Below are positions 23,934 to 36,862 of a stretch of 64,000 nt of DNA, piece by piece. Origin of the DNA: Panonychus citri (taxonomy: Eukaryota > Arthropoda > Arachnida > Trombidiformes > Tetranychidae); assembly GCF_014898815.1 (NCBI RefSeq), contig NW_026515445.1, forward strand, positions 310,001-374,000. The letters run 5' to 3'. The number at the start of each line of letters is the position of its first letter. Positions within the stretch are counted from its first letter, which is position 1. The notes beneath the pieces are model-generated. The model worked only from the letters and a program-made list of their open reading frames with translations, made no database searches and was not told the DNA's origin. The translations under genes were made by a program, and so were the position numbers.

Positions 23934-26900
23934 TTAGTTGATTGGTGTTGACGGTGTTGATTGTTGATTGATTATTTTAAGAGTACAAGAGGTCGATATG
24001 GATCCAGCTAAATTGGAGGCTCGGCAAACGTATTTTCCAGCGGCGGGTTTAGTTGATTTCTCGATGATTAATCTACAAATTCCCCCAGTTAATGAATCAA
24101 TTTGTGAGCCAGAAGCCGAAGCAACTTCAATATCATTGTGATACCATTTAATTGTCGGCGGTGGGTAACCATCAACTTCACATTCTAATGAGATGTAACC
24201 ACCTTCAGGTATTGATTTATCTTTGAGCCCCTTTAAATATAACAAAGAGAGAGAGAGAGGGAGAACAATTAAAATCACTAAAATGTTAGATGAGAGTAAA
24301 TGAAACAATTAACTTGATTATAAATCAATTGTTTTCTACTTACGGTGATAAATATTGGAGCTCTAACTGGATTACCTTCAGAATTTGGATTATCTGAAAT
24401 ATCTTGACCAAAAAAAGAGGTCGATTGGAGGGAGTGGAGTGATGTTTGGGATAACGAACCCACCGAGAGGGTAGTTGACAATAGGGATGGACAAATATCA
24501 CCTCTGGGTATGGACATTGCCTGGACAATTAGGAAAAGGAGCAATAATAATGAAAGAAAAGGGGATATTTAAAATAATACAACAGCAATTGCGAAGACAA
24601 GAGGGAAAAACTATCGATAATCAAGAATCTTATCGATGAAAATTGATTGATGATTCGATTAACTTTTAGATTTAAACCTTAATCTTCCCTGATTGTTACC
24701 TTTGTAAACGGAGCCTCTCTGTTGCCCTGACCTGGAGCTCGAACTGGTTGCCATTGTTTGGATGCTCTCGGTAGAGTTGATGATGTTAATGGTGAGAAAA
24801 AACCTTTCGGAACCCAAACTGGTTTGAATTCTGTGCTTAGATTATCCTCTTGAGCTGAATAATAACTTGGCTCCTCACTGATATCTGATTTCGCTGATGA
24901 GGTTGAATATTTGTATCCACAAGGAAGCGATTCAAATGAATCGGCTCCTTTAAGATCACCTGAGAAAGGATAAATCCCTGACCCACCACCACCGCCTCCT
25001 AATCGGAATAGTCGACCAGGTCCTTCGACTGACAATTTACGATCTAAACTCATACATCTCATCTTATAATCGTAGGTTGAAGCTGCTTGTTCCATGGCGA
25101 TTCGAGTGAAAAACTTGATGGAAAAAAGAGAAACAAGATTAATTAGTTTAATTATCTTACATTTTCCAGGTCAAATTGGTCATATGATTGATTATAATCA
25201 TTCATTTGCTTACATCTTTTTTCTGTCTCACTGAGGCTCCTTCATTAACACACCGAACTGCACTTCCACTTGATACACTTTCCCTCCTTGACTGTTGTAC
25301 CAATAGATTAGCATTTGATTCAATTGCTCCTAATGAATTGTTTGCCTTAATTGTGATTAATCCTGAATCTTCAGGCCAGGCTTCTTTAAATGTTAATCGG
25401 TAAACTCCTTCCATCGGATTGGTGAAGATGAAATTATCATCACTCAGATTAAGAGGTATCCCCTTGCGATACCAGGTAACCTGAGGTAACGGGATCCCCG
25501 TCAATTCAATTTCAAAGGTAACCTCTTCTCCAGGGTTGACAAGTTGATTAGTTAAATGACGGATTATATGTGGGGCTTTTATGGGCTCGTTTGGAGATCT
25601 CATTGTTGACATTGTCCTTAAACCTGAAGGTGATTTAATATTTTTCTCCGTAATCGATTTCACTTCATGAGACTCGATTCCTTTATCGGTGGTCACTAAA
25701 TTTTCTTGATTAAAACTATGAGATATTTCCGGCTCTTCGTCGTTGATTTTACTGTAATGATGCTCTTCTCGAGTGATCGATTTACTTTCTCGTGATACTA
25801 ATCCAGGTTGATGGAGATGAGGATAAGATAATGATGATGATGATGGAGGAGGAGGTGGTGGTGGTGGTGGTGGTGGGGTTGATTGTGGTTGAAAGGGTGG
25901 GATTCGTTCAATTACTGAGGATCCTGAAAGTGATGATGATGGTTGGGAAAATTGTTGCTGTTGTTGTTGGACAAATGATGCTGCTGATCCGGTTGATGAA
26001 CTTGTCGTTGTTTTAATTGTCCGACTAGAACTGGTCATTTCACGGAATGTTGTTCGTACCTCTGAACTTGCTCGTGTCATGTTGTTGTTGATTGAGAGTA
26101 AATTTTGATTGACCAAACCACCAGAATATGATGATGATCCCAATCCAATCAATGATTGTGAACCCAATGATTTATTCAAATCGGTTATAATTATATTCCC
26201 ACTGGAAACTGCTTTACCTGCGATATTTTCAGCGACGATACAATAATTACCTTGAAGATCATCAGTAATTGATGAGATAATCAGACCATAAGTTTCACCT
26301 TCATGAATGAACTTGAATCGAGTTAAATCATTGGGCTCAATGCGACGATGATTAAAATACCAAGTGACCTGCGGTTCAGGTTGACCTTAAGTTGAAACGA
26401 AAATGAATAAATATTAACAATACTTGTTTCCTTCAAGAACAATCAAAATAAAGACTAACCTGAAATCTGACAATTTAAGGTAACATTATCTCCTACTTTA
26501 ACTACTCGATCTTCCAGATATTTAATAAATTGCGGATGTTTAGTAGTTAATTTTGTCTTAATTGTAACATTACAGCAACTTGAAGCTTTGCCCAATTGAT
26601 TAATTGCTTGAACCGTGTAAACACCTTCATGGGATCGAGTTACATCTTGAATTATCAAGGAATAAGTTTTACTCTCCATATCCTCGGTAACCTCTTGACC
26701 TCGGGAACAATAAACTTGCTGACCATCTCGATACCAGGTAACCTTTGGTACAGGGTGACCAATAACAGCACAAGATAAAAATAGAACCGATTTCTCATCC
26801 AAAGTAACATCATTCAAATTTTGTATAAACATTGGAGGTCGATCAGGAAGTGTTTCTGGTTTATCTTTGATAATCATGAAAGATATAGATTAAAGATTAA

Positions 26901-29900
26901 CTGATTAGTTGATCAGTTGATTAACATGATAATCTAAAGTAATAATTAGCATAAAATAAACACAGTTGATGATTACAAGCTGAAATCTTTTCTCAATCAA
27001 TTCAAGTGAAAGCTTAGCAATTATCATAACTACCATTACTTTTCAACCCAAAAATAATAAGGAAACAATTTAGTTAATTTGGTTTAATCAACTCACCAGG
27101 AATCTCAATTAACCGTTGACTTTTGATATTAGTTATATCATGATAAACTGTTCGGGTGATTTTTTCCTCGCTGGAGATTCTTGAAACTGAATTATTCACC
27201 ATGGTCTCGGCGTTTTTTACCTCCACTGGTTTCGGCTTAGGAATCTGTTGATTGTAAGTGATTAAGAAAGTGATTAGATTGGTGGATTTGATTGGATTCC
27301 ATTTGATTTTTACCTCGTCCGTTTGAACGGAAACTTGGACTGATCGAGTTGATTTAACTTTCTCCTCGTTAAGTTGATTCTTTCGTGATTCCATTAGAGA
27401 TTCAATTTTGATCGTTAAATTGTTGATATAAGTTAAACACGATTGAGTACAAAGGATTCCTCGTTCTTTGTCCAAGAATGGATCTTTACTCTGATTACAT
27501 TGGAATGATTAGTTGATCGAACAATTAAATTAGATTGACTTTTCTTACCTGTTTAACTTCTCGGGTGAAATTTACTTCGAGATTTTTCAATTTAATGATC
27601 TCTTGTTTCAGTGAAACCCAAATCTCAGTCAACGGTCGGATATTTTCATCGGTAACTTTGTCCAATTTGATTAGGTCATTTTCAAGTTGATCTAAATTAC
27701 GAGTTACCTGGAACACGGAAATTAATTGATTGGTGGTTATTTTTTTCCTCAATTCATTGTAATAACTTACATCTGATGCGATCTTATGAAAGGTTGAATA
27801 TCGTTTTGATAAAAGGATTCGAGTTTCTAATAATGATGAGTACAATTCCCAATTCGATTTGAGTTCGTCAAGAGAGTTGGTCACATCTTCGGGTATATTT
27901 TCAGCATCAATTTCCATTCGGTTAACAATTGACAGTAAAACTTTCAATTCCAATGACTTTGTCTCCATTTCGATGGAAAGTTTTTGGTGTTTTTCCAGAA
28001 AATCGTTAACTATTCCCATTGAGCTTCCCATGTCTTGATGGCCTCTCATAAAATCACAAACTCGTTGATTTAACCATCGACTTAAATCATCTTTCAAGTT
28101 GATCACTCTAACCAAAGCTTCACTAACAATAGTTTCCTTTGATTGTTGCGATTGTTGTTGATACTCTTGATACAATTGTTGTTGTTGTTGTTTTTCATTT
28201 TGAACCAGGTCATCTTCAGTTTCCGTTCCAATCTCCATGGTACTAATCGGCTGGATGGAAGCAAGTTTTTCCTCCAAAGCTCTAACCTTTTCCTGGATTT
28301 CATGAAGTTTAGCATTAATCGGTTGAATATAAGCTTGATTGGTTCCTACAAGATCCAATAAATAGTAGCCTTGAGTCACTGTTTCCTTAATTGTCTCCTG
28401 AATATTATCCATTGTAACAAAGGGAACCGGTGATTGAGGTCGAAACGATGAATTCGAGACCGATGGTTCGAGGGAATCAAACATTGTATCCAATTTAGCG
28501 ATGGTTAAAGAAGCACTTTCAAGAAAAGAGGCAAAGGAACTTTGAAGAGATTTCATCTCTTCCAGGGTAAACATGAGACTAGAATATTCTTCCAGAACTG
28601 CAAATGCTAAATCTTTAACTTTACTGTTCATCTCCTGAGAATGTAAATCAATTCCACTCGCCAGGCGTAATGATTCAGTTCCCAAGTTCTTCAAACTTCT
28701 TTCGATTTCATCCATTTTGTAACGAGCGATTCCCGCCTCACGAGCAGAATTTCCTGGGGCAATACCTTCGAGGATCGACCTTTCCTGGTCCATTCGATTG
28801 ATAATCTGATCGAAAATTAATGAACAATAAAAAACAGAGATTCAATTCTAAATGATGAACAATTTAAACTCATGATTAAGGTTTCAGGAAATCAGGGTGA
28901 AGATGAGAAAGAAATATTTTCCATCTCTGAGATTTAGATTCTAGTTCCAAGTAGTAAAGTTGTGACAATCGTAACAATTTAACCTTAATTAATGTTCACT
29001 TGAAACAATTTACTCTCCTCAATGATCAGTAACTTCAATTAACTTGTCACAATTTAAATTGTATCAGCAAATTTGCTTGTTATTATCATAATAAAACTTT
29101 CTCGGAACCATTTTCTTTGCTAATAATTTTTGATAATCATTGGAATTAAGAAAATAACTTTGAGATTTTCTGTCAAAAATTAAAATGGATTAAGTTAATT
29201 ACAACAATTTTCTGACTAATATTCTGCAATTTAAATTGTTTACCTAATAACTATTTTTAAATTATGTTTACTTAGAGTCCTGAGAGATGAAAATTGAGTT
29301 TTTTTTGGTAACAAAATACAGTTAATTTAATAACTGAATTACTATCAAATGAATAACAATTTATGGTAATGATTTAAATTCCATTGCGTAAATTGTTGGA
29401 AAAGTAATTGATTAAGTAAATTGTTGAATATAATCTACAAACCCCATTGAGAAGTTCAATGTATCGTAATCGTAGATATTGTGAGTCCAACAATTTCTTT
29501 CGTTGGATAAACAAGGTCACTAATTTTCGGCGTTTTTCTTGTAACTTTTCCAAATAATCGATCACATAAGCGATCACATTGGCGATTTCAGTTGATTTGA
29601 ACAATGGCCTCGAATCGAATAGATTTACAGCCGCTAATTCATCGAGATTGGCCAATAGTAATTGCTGTTCGTTCATTGCGAACATTGAACATTCCAAAAG
29701 GTTTCTTTTGATCGTCTCGATTTCGGACAAAATTTTCCTCACTCCTTCCAGAGTTTCCGGAAGTTCGACCACAGAGAATTCGGTTTCCGCTTTTTCGATC
29801 CACTGATCAAACTGGTCACATCGTCGATAAAAGGAAACTGATTGATTTAATGTTTTCGATCTTGATTGTAATTGATGATTTAAATTCTTCCAGGCCAAGG

Positions 29901-30784
29901 CCAGATTCTCGGCCATCGACGAGAAAACAATTGGATCGGTTTCCTTATTTGCTAAGATCTCATCAGCTGAGCCCAAAAGTTTTTCCACTGGAGTTTGTTT
30001 GGTCTAAACAATTAAATTAAAATAGAATTAGTCATTGATTACAATTGAATTGGAACCAAATTAAGAATAACAAACGTATTTAAGATTAACCTTCATCTTA
30101 ATCGGATTGTCAATCTAAACACAGAATTTGAAAACTCGGAGAATTGACAATTTCACAACAAATTGCCCATTTTCTTAATCCAAATTAAGCTTAATTGTTT
30201 CTCACCTCAAGCTTTTTCAGAGTAGTTAAGTGTTGTTGTTGATAATCAATTGCTTCATTTAATGATCGACCGATTTCAATTAGTGAGGGCTCCATGTCAC
30301 AGATTTTCAATTCAATCCAATCTTTACTCTGGATTAAAAAGATTAAAACAAAGAATTAGAAATAGATTAGGTTAATCACATTGTTTAGCTAATTGTTGGT
30401 GATAATTAGGTGAGAAAATTGAAAATCGAATTTGAAATTAATCAAATTTAACTGCGAAAGAGTTGAAATCAACGGTTTTTCATTAATTTGAGCGCAAATG
30501 TGAACCAAACCAGAAAAAGTTGATCAGATTAACTTGGAATCCAAATCGTGGATTAATTTGTGATAATCTTCAATAATCCATTTGGTCACATTTTCGCTGA
30601 GAGTAAGGAAGTTAATTAGCTAAGAAAATGATTAACTTACCACAAGAACAGCAATTATAATCCTCGTTTTCCCTGATTGAACACCAATGGTGCTTATTGC
30701 AGTCGTATTGTGGTTACCATTAACACTGGAAGGTAAATTAAGACCCTCAGGGCCTTGAAGTGACTTTTGTAATTCCATTGTCAT
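23934..30784 (-). CDS. CCDC141-like spectrin-repeat and Ig-domain protein
   Basis: Twelve exons with GT-AG borders and matching phases: 30784-30641, 30328-30206, 30003-29443, 28805-27771, 27707-27549, 27490-27314, 27244-27097, 26864-26460, 26385-25214, 25113-24700, 24520-24344 and 24230-23934; 1,603 residues. The N-terminus (ISTIGVQSGKTRIIIAVLV, then a SKDWIELKI...EPSLIEIG segment) resembles the start of vertebrate CCDC141/CAMDI, a centrosomal and DISC1/myosin-associated protein. Residues about 90-730 are alpha-helical, spectrin-repeat-like. Ig I-set domains follow at about 793-883, 884-980, 1189-1281 and 1500-1590. A 12-proline tract lies at about 1088-1099. Ig2 and Ig4 keep the core cysteines and WY; Ig1 lacks the second cysteine and Ig3 lacks both. 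Human CCDC141 has one Ig, so this is an extended relative. No signal peptide is visible, so it is probably cytoplasmic. A different spectrin/Ig family is the alternative. Confidence 0.78.
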
Positions 30785-32172
30785 TGTGATGAAGTAAACA
30801 AGATGAAGATGATAAAATGAACAATCAACAGAGACAATTAATTAACCAGGAAAAAGGGAAACAAATGAAAAACCAACACGATGAAAATATGGATCAGAAT
30901 GGAAAAGAAAATGAGTTTTTTTTCTTCCTCTCGATAATCGTAAGTAAATCAACTAGTGACTTTCATGATCTCTTTTTCTCATCATCATCATTACACATAT
31001 GGGATGAGGATGAGGATGAAATGATGAGATGAGAGAAAATCTCGAAACTCAAACCAAAGAGGTGAGAGAAAAGAGAAAGAGAGTAAAAAGAGACATTCGT
31101 TTTTTCCTATGGATGTAACATCTCATTTAGAATAGAAACTCCCCTTGATTCTTTTATTTTTGGCAACATTTAAATTCTTCCCTCAGACTCTCTCACTTAT
31201 CATCTTCGTCTTCCTCTTCTTCTCCTCTTCTCATCATATATTTTCCATAGGAAAACAACCGAAATCCAATCTTGGGTCGAATAAACAAAATCGACATTAA
31301 ACTTCGAGCAACAAACTTGCGAACTCAAAGTACCTTGACCATCGAAATGTTCAACAGTCCATTTGTTTTCACTTCTTCTCAATCATATCGATTATCATTG
31401 GAATGGTTCATCTCATTTTCTAAATGTAGATTAATCTTATTTGTCAGTCAATGGCTTCGAAATGAACATTGTTTTCATTATCATTTCGTCTTTAAATTAT
31501 TCTATTAATTTTCTTTGGGCTCAATTCGTATTATCCAATTAACTTTAATCATCTTAATCCTTTGGTAATTAAAGCGAGTTACAGTTTCTTTGGGAGATTT
31601 AAATATCCTTATGGATAAAAGGAGTAATCGTTGTGGGTGTTTGTTTATCTCTTTTCTAGTTGGTTAATTGTCCTCGTTTTTTGGGCTTGTCACAATTGGA
31701 TCGAGTTTCTGTTTCTCTTAATTGCTTGAGGAAAATGACATTCGAAGCAATTACAATCAGTTAGAACAATTTGGTAAGTTAATTGTTCATTAATCATATT
31801 ATCTTCTTAATATTGATTGCATTCAATTGGGAATTAAATAAGTTGGTGTTAGTTGATTAACCTAAAGGTTTGTCTTTATTTCTTGGTGATTCTTTTCAAC
31901 AATTAAGTGAACACATTTTGATGATTAAATTTTGTTTTGTATAAAAATAATGAGATTCAGTTAGGAGGAGATCTTTGATTTGGAACAATTTGTTTGTTTC
32001 ATTAAATAATTAGAGAAATTATCAGAATTGAATTTATAATCGGTTGTAGCTTTTGGTGTTAAGGCAACAACAATTACAAAATGTTAATCATCTTGGTATT
32101 GAATGAGTTAAGTGGAAAATGTTTTGATGATTGATTAATTTGCTTCTGATTGTGTTGATTCATTGAACTGGT
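30785..32172. other. Spacer between CCDC141-like 5' end and helicase-like 3' end
   Basis: Probably holds the CCDC141-like 5' UTR and promoter (30785-31100, GA-rich) and the 3' UTR of the helicase-like gene. TTTATT at 31875-31880 is AATAAA on the minus strand. A slightly GC-richer patch at 31250-31400 has no convincing coding frame. Confidence 0.5.
31875..31880 (-). terminator. Candidate polyadenylation signal of the helicase-like gene
   Basis: AATAAA on the minus strand, about 290 nt past the stop codon at 32173. Confidence 0.35.
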
Positions 32173-34031
32173 TCAACGTTTAACGTATGATGTGTAAGGC
32201 GATTTATCTTGATTACGAGCGTCAATCATCTGTAATCGATGTAAAAGTGATCTGTCTAATCCTTTTGGTGTTAATTGTTCTTCCTCAGGCAATTCGATTG
32301 ATGAATTTCCAAAGAGAATGAATTTGGTTATTCCAAAATTGGTTAGACAAACTGTTTCCGTTTCGGTAAATTGATGAGCATCGAGTAAGACACAGCACAA
32401 AATACGATGTTGACCGAAGGCCTTTGCATTAAAGTTGATCAAATATTGATCATCTTTACAAATATTATCTAAATTGGTTAGAATAATTTTACATTTTCTG
32501 ATTAATCTTCTTTTGACTTCTTTTCGTGTTCTTTGCATATCAACAACCCATTGAGCTTTAAGGTCATCGAGTGAGCGATTTTTTTCCAAATATTCGATAC
32601 ACTTGGTGTATCTTTCGCTTCCTTTCTGTTTGGCTTCTTTATCGTGAGTTAGAGTCGACATATGATTTTGAAATAGCGAAATTAGTTTAGCGTCAACTTG
32701 AGCTGATTCAGCTGGACTTGGATCTAAAATGACTCCGTTCTCACCAAAATAATCGTCACGAATCAAATTTTCGTACAATTGTTTTAGTGAATCTGGACAT
32801 TTGGAAATGATTAAAATTGGAGTTGATTCGGTTTCTTTACTCCTGAAGAAAGGTACATTTAAGATCATTTGTTTGAGGATCGGCTCGAGTAGATTATTGT
32901 AGCGACTTGGATCCGTGAAATCGATGGCGAGGAAACAAGAGGATGAAGAGTCACTTTGACCAACAAGATCGATCGCTTTCTGAATGGTGTCCAAATCTTC
33001 TGGTGGAAGTTGCAAATTCTCTTCGATTGTTACTCCAGAATTTTTAATCACCATAACAGGATTTAGAAAATGTTCTTGACAAGGATTAGCACCGAGCAAG
33101 TAAAGAGCCTTAGCTTGGAGCATGTGGAATAGACAGTTGACTAGTTTAAATATCGCTAATTGGTAATCGTTTCTTAGAAAGAGTGAATTTACATGACGAA
33201 CACGGACAATACTCTCTTCGCAGATAAGGTCACCTCGTTCTTCCGCTGGGTAATTGTTGACTATTGCGTGTTCGATTGCATAGACTTCCGGTTTAACGAC
33301 ACGGGTTTGGCTTGATAAAAAGAGTCCAAAGTGATAGTTTTCTTCAAATGTTCCGTCGGTATCTTCGGGATATCGAATACATTTAGCGCGAATGAAAGCT
33401 AAATCACCAGCCTGGGGACCTTCGAATTCATGTTTCGGGCGGAATTTAACCAATTTAAAATCGATCTGCGAATGAAATTCTTCCTTCATCAAGATGTAAA
33501 CATCTTCATAATATTTGGTTGGATTTTCTTTGAGAATATCTTTCTTCTGGTCAAGTGCTTTGGACATCAACCTACAAAAGGAATACATGACAACTGGAAG
33601 ATAGTAAAGACAGTATATGTCAAGTGATTCGAAGGTCAGTTTTCCGGTGACACTACGTAATTTAGATTTAACGTTCATAACTTCAGGGAAATTTTTAGCT
33701 CCATGAAAAGTTGGATCAAAATAGATTATAGAGGAAATGAATTTGTCTATAGTAACCGGGATACCAAATTTTTCCAAAGAAACATCAGGCTTAAGAAGCT
33801 CAAGGTAGACAGTATTCGGCAGCTCTTCGGTAATGTCATCACCATAATCTAATTGATCATCATCATCATCTTCTTCCATGGGTTTATCTGAGCGGCATCT
33901 TCTTCACGTTTAACCCGTTTGGATATATCCGTTTGACCGTTGGTAGAATTTTCTTGGTTACTTCTTTTCCTGCTATCATCAGTGATGATAGAATCAATTC
34001 CAAGAGGACTGGAAGATGGACTTATGTCCAT
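32173..34031 (-). CDS. Senataxin/Upf1-like helicase domain lacking ATPase motifs
   Basis: The main frame runs from an ATG at 33879 to a stop at 32173 (568 residues). It resembles the RecA1 region of senataxin/Sen1-type SF1 helicases. There is an N-terminal beta-barrel-like part (EFEGPQAGDLAFIRA), a VRVRHVNSLFLRNDYQLAIFKL segment, a motif-Ia-like VILDPSP and a terminal block (VLLDAHQFTETETV, then ILFGNSSIELPEEEQ, then LDRSLLHRLQ) aligning with motifs II and III. The residues needed for ATP hydrolysis are absent: the Walker A position reads ILIISKCPDSLK, DEAxQ is reduced to DAHQ, and GDxxQLPP reads GNSSIELPEE. The protein stops before RecA2. An upstream frame from the ATG at 34031 (MDISPSSSPLG, with a basic KRVKREED cluster) could be the true N-terminus. 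It joins either by a 74-nt intron (33961-33888) or by one missing base at GGG 33880-33882. Probably a non-catalytic nuclear protein; family by alignment by eye. Confidence 0.65.
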
Positions 34032-35201
34032 GGTAATTTATCTAAACAAAAGAATATCAAAAATAGATGAAAATTCTAATTCAATGATTAGAAAAACAAT
34101 AAGAAAACCAGAAGATGAACTGATCAAAGAAACGTCGAAAACTATCAGTCAAAAACAAAGATGAAATCAGAACTAACCAAAGAGCTAATGAACAAGGTGA
34201 GAACAATTGATAATTAATTGTCAATCTAGACAAAGTAATACTTTAGATAATTAGTAAACTTAATTGATTCAAATTCAAATCAACTCCATAAACTTTTGGG
34301 TTGATACAAATGGAACCAGGGACCATCTCCAAATAACAAACTGATTTTTTCGTAAAATGAAAATTTAATTTTCAACTCGAATAAAAAAGTTAATTAAAAC
34401 AAATTAAATTTTTTTCTATTAATGATATTAACCTAAGAAAATATTGAGACTAATTAACTGATATTTACATGCTTTCAATCAATTGGTACAAACAACTGAT
34501 TGTTTCAAATGAATTATTATCTCACATCGATTGATTATTGCAACAAATTGTTAAATTTGCTCACAAGCAAAGTTTCAATATTTTGATTACAATTAACGAA
34601 TCAACTCATTTGATACTATGATCCCTCCTGAGTGATAATTTGTAAAATTCTGAGAAATTAACCTTGAACAGGATCAAGTATATTACACTTAGGTGAGACT
34701 CTATTATCTTTCATTTCTTGGAATCGGATTATCAACAAGGTGGAAATCAGCAATCAACTCGACAAACTGATTTGTTTACAGATGAAAATGATGAAAGTAT
34801 CAAAACTAATTTCTAATTGGAAGAGTTAATCATGAGATAATTGTCACTCTCATTCTCATCAGAATCGAATGAAATTTCCCCTGAATGTAGATAAGCTGAA
34901 CCTTCGTTCAGAATAGTTTAATCAATCGAAAACAATCAGAATTAGAAGCAACAATTGTGAAAACTTTCGTCAAAATTTCTAAAAGTTAATTAATCACTTC
35001 AATCGTTGGAAAAGCGCCTCCTTGTGGTTAATGTTTTTTTCTTTGTTATTTATTTGTCGTTGGAAAAATTTTCTTCATCTAATTTTGTTCTCGACCCAAT
35101 AAGAGTTTTGATTAACTTGTTTTACGAATTTCAGTGGTAATTAATTTTAATTGTGTTCAGTGAAAAAGGTAGAAAAGTAGATTAAAGAATAAGTGTTAAC
35201 C
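34032..35201. promoter_or_regulatory. Divergent intergenic region between helicase-like gene and P450
   Basis: 1.17 kb between two divergently oriented starts, so both promoters should lie here. An initiator-like TCAGTG occurs at 35157-35162, 40 nt before the P450 ATG. No clear TATA box was identified for either gene. Confidence 0.4.
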
Positions 35202-36709
35202 ATGTTTCCATTTGAGATCAACTTATTCGAGTCGAAAGGTTTTTCCATTGTTTTCATTTTGATCGTTGTTTATTTGGTTCGTTGTTTGGTCAATTTGATT
35301 GTTCGGATTCGCTCATTGCCCCCTGGCCCTTGTGGCTTACCTATTGTTGGCTATTTACCTTTCCTCAGGCGACATCTTTACCTGGAATTTGATTCGTTGG
35401 CCAAGAAATATGGACCCGTTTATAGTCTCAAGTTGGGTAAACATAATGTTGTTGTGATCACTGATTGGGATCATTTGAAAGAAGCTTTTTCCAATGAGAG
35501 TTTAACCGCCCGACCTCATGAGAGGCTATTTGCCGATGAAAAGGAACAACCGTCGTTCATTGAAATGTCCGGTGATTCTTGGCGAGATCATAGACAAACG
35601 GCAATGTCTATTCTGAGAAATGTTGGCCTTGGAAAAAGTTCAATGGAGGAAAAGATCAGCGATGAGATCGATCAATTTCTAACCACAATCGATTCTGTTG
35701 GTAAAGTTGATTTCGAGAGGAAAATCATGCCAAGTGTTTCCAATAATATTTCGATCTTACTTTTTGGACATAAATTTGATCATAATGACCCCAAAAAGAT
35801 CAAATTGGACAAAATTTTCAACGATTTCGCCGGGACCATAACGTTCGCTGGATTGACTGTTTTTCTTCCATGGATGCGAAATGTTTTCATTGCCCTTGGT
35901 AAAATCGATAATGTTTTTGTCAACGAATTTACTTTATTCACAAAGAATTTATTCCAATCGGAAATAAGTGAACACCAGAATAACTTCAATGAGAATGATA
36001 TAAAAGATTATATTGACGGATATCTATTGGAACGAAAGAACCGAGAGAAAAAAGGACAAAACGCTGACGACCTTTACAGTATCGAGATTTTGTTACGAAA
36101 TGCTGGTGACTTTTTCGGTGCTGGATCAGAGACTGTTGTTAGCACTTTATTATGGGCGATGGTCTATCTGGTTAAATATCCAGAGCTTCAGGATAAAATT
36201 CGTGAAGAAATTATGAATAACATTGGTTCTGAAAGGAAGCCAATGTTTACCGATCGAAATCAAATGCCGTTCACAATGGCCTTTCTAAATGAAACACATC
36301 GACATGCATCTGTATTACCTGTCAATCTCTTACGAAGAGCAGCAAAAGACACGAAAATCGGACAGTTCAACATTCCCAAAGACTGTATCGTGATATTCAA
36401 TTTCTGGACATGTCACCGAGATCCTAAACTTTGGGACAATCCCGAGGAGTTTAATCCAGATCGTTTCCTCACCAAATCAAACGGAGAATCCAAAGTGACC
36501 ACACCAAAGTATCTTGTTCCCTTCAGTGGTGGTAAAAGAGCCTGTCCAGGTGAAGGATTAGCACAAGTCGAACTATTTTGTTCTTGACTAACATTTTACA
36601 AAAATTCCAAATATCAACCGAACCAGAAGTCGAAGTTTCCTTTGAAGCAATTTACGGAATCGCTCGAAGACCAAAATTCATGCCAGAACTTATATTCACC
36701 AGAATTTAA
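35202..36709 (+). CDS. Cytochrome P450, CYP2 clan (CYP392-like), frameshifted after heme loop
   Basis: Intronless. The first ATG is at 35202 (MFPFEINLF); the open frame actually begins nine bases earlier at a GTG. It has an N-terminal membrane anchor, a Pro-rich hinge (PPGP), a helix-C WRDHR, an I-helix oxygen-activation motif GAGSET, an ExxR of ETHR, and the heme loop FSGGKRACPG with the cysteine ligand. At 36576-36579 a run of four T replaces the five T of the neighbouring paralogue, creating a TGA at about 36585. One base later the second frame resumes paralogue-like sequence to a TAA at 36707-36709. With the base restored the product would be 502 residues, exactly the length of the paralogue. 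CYP2-clan enzymes of mites oxidise xenobiotics and acaricides in the ER. Either a very young null allele or a sequence error. Confidence 0.92.
36576..36579 (+). other. Frameshift site in the first P450 (T4 versus T5)
   Basis: The first P450 has four T where the tandem paralogue has five at the same codon. The change truncates the protein about 15 residues after the heme cysteine. Confidence 0.85.
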
Positions 36710-36862
36710 CTCTCATATACACGAACTCTTCCAGCATTCGAATACCGAACCTTTAATATTTCGTGAAAATGTTTTTTTAAGCTTCGATTTCATTCAATAT
36801 AATAACTATAACATTCATTAATAATTACTTGCAAATCATTTACTCCAACATGGCGAAATATT

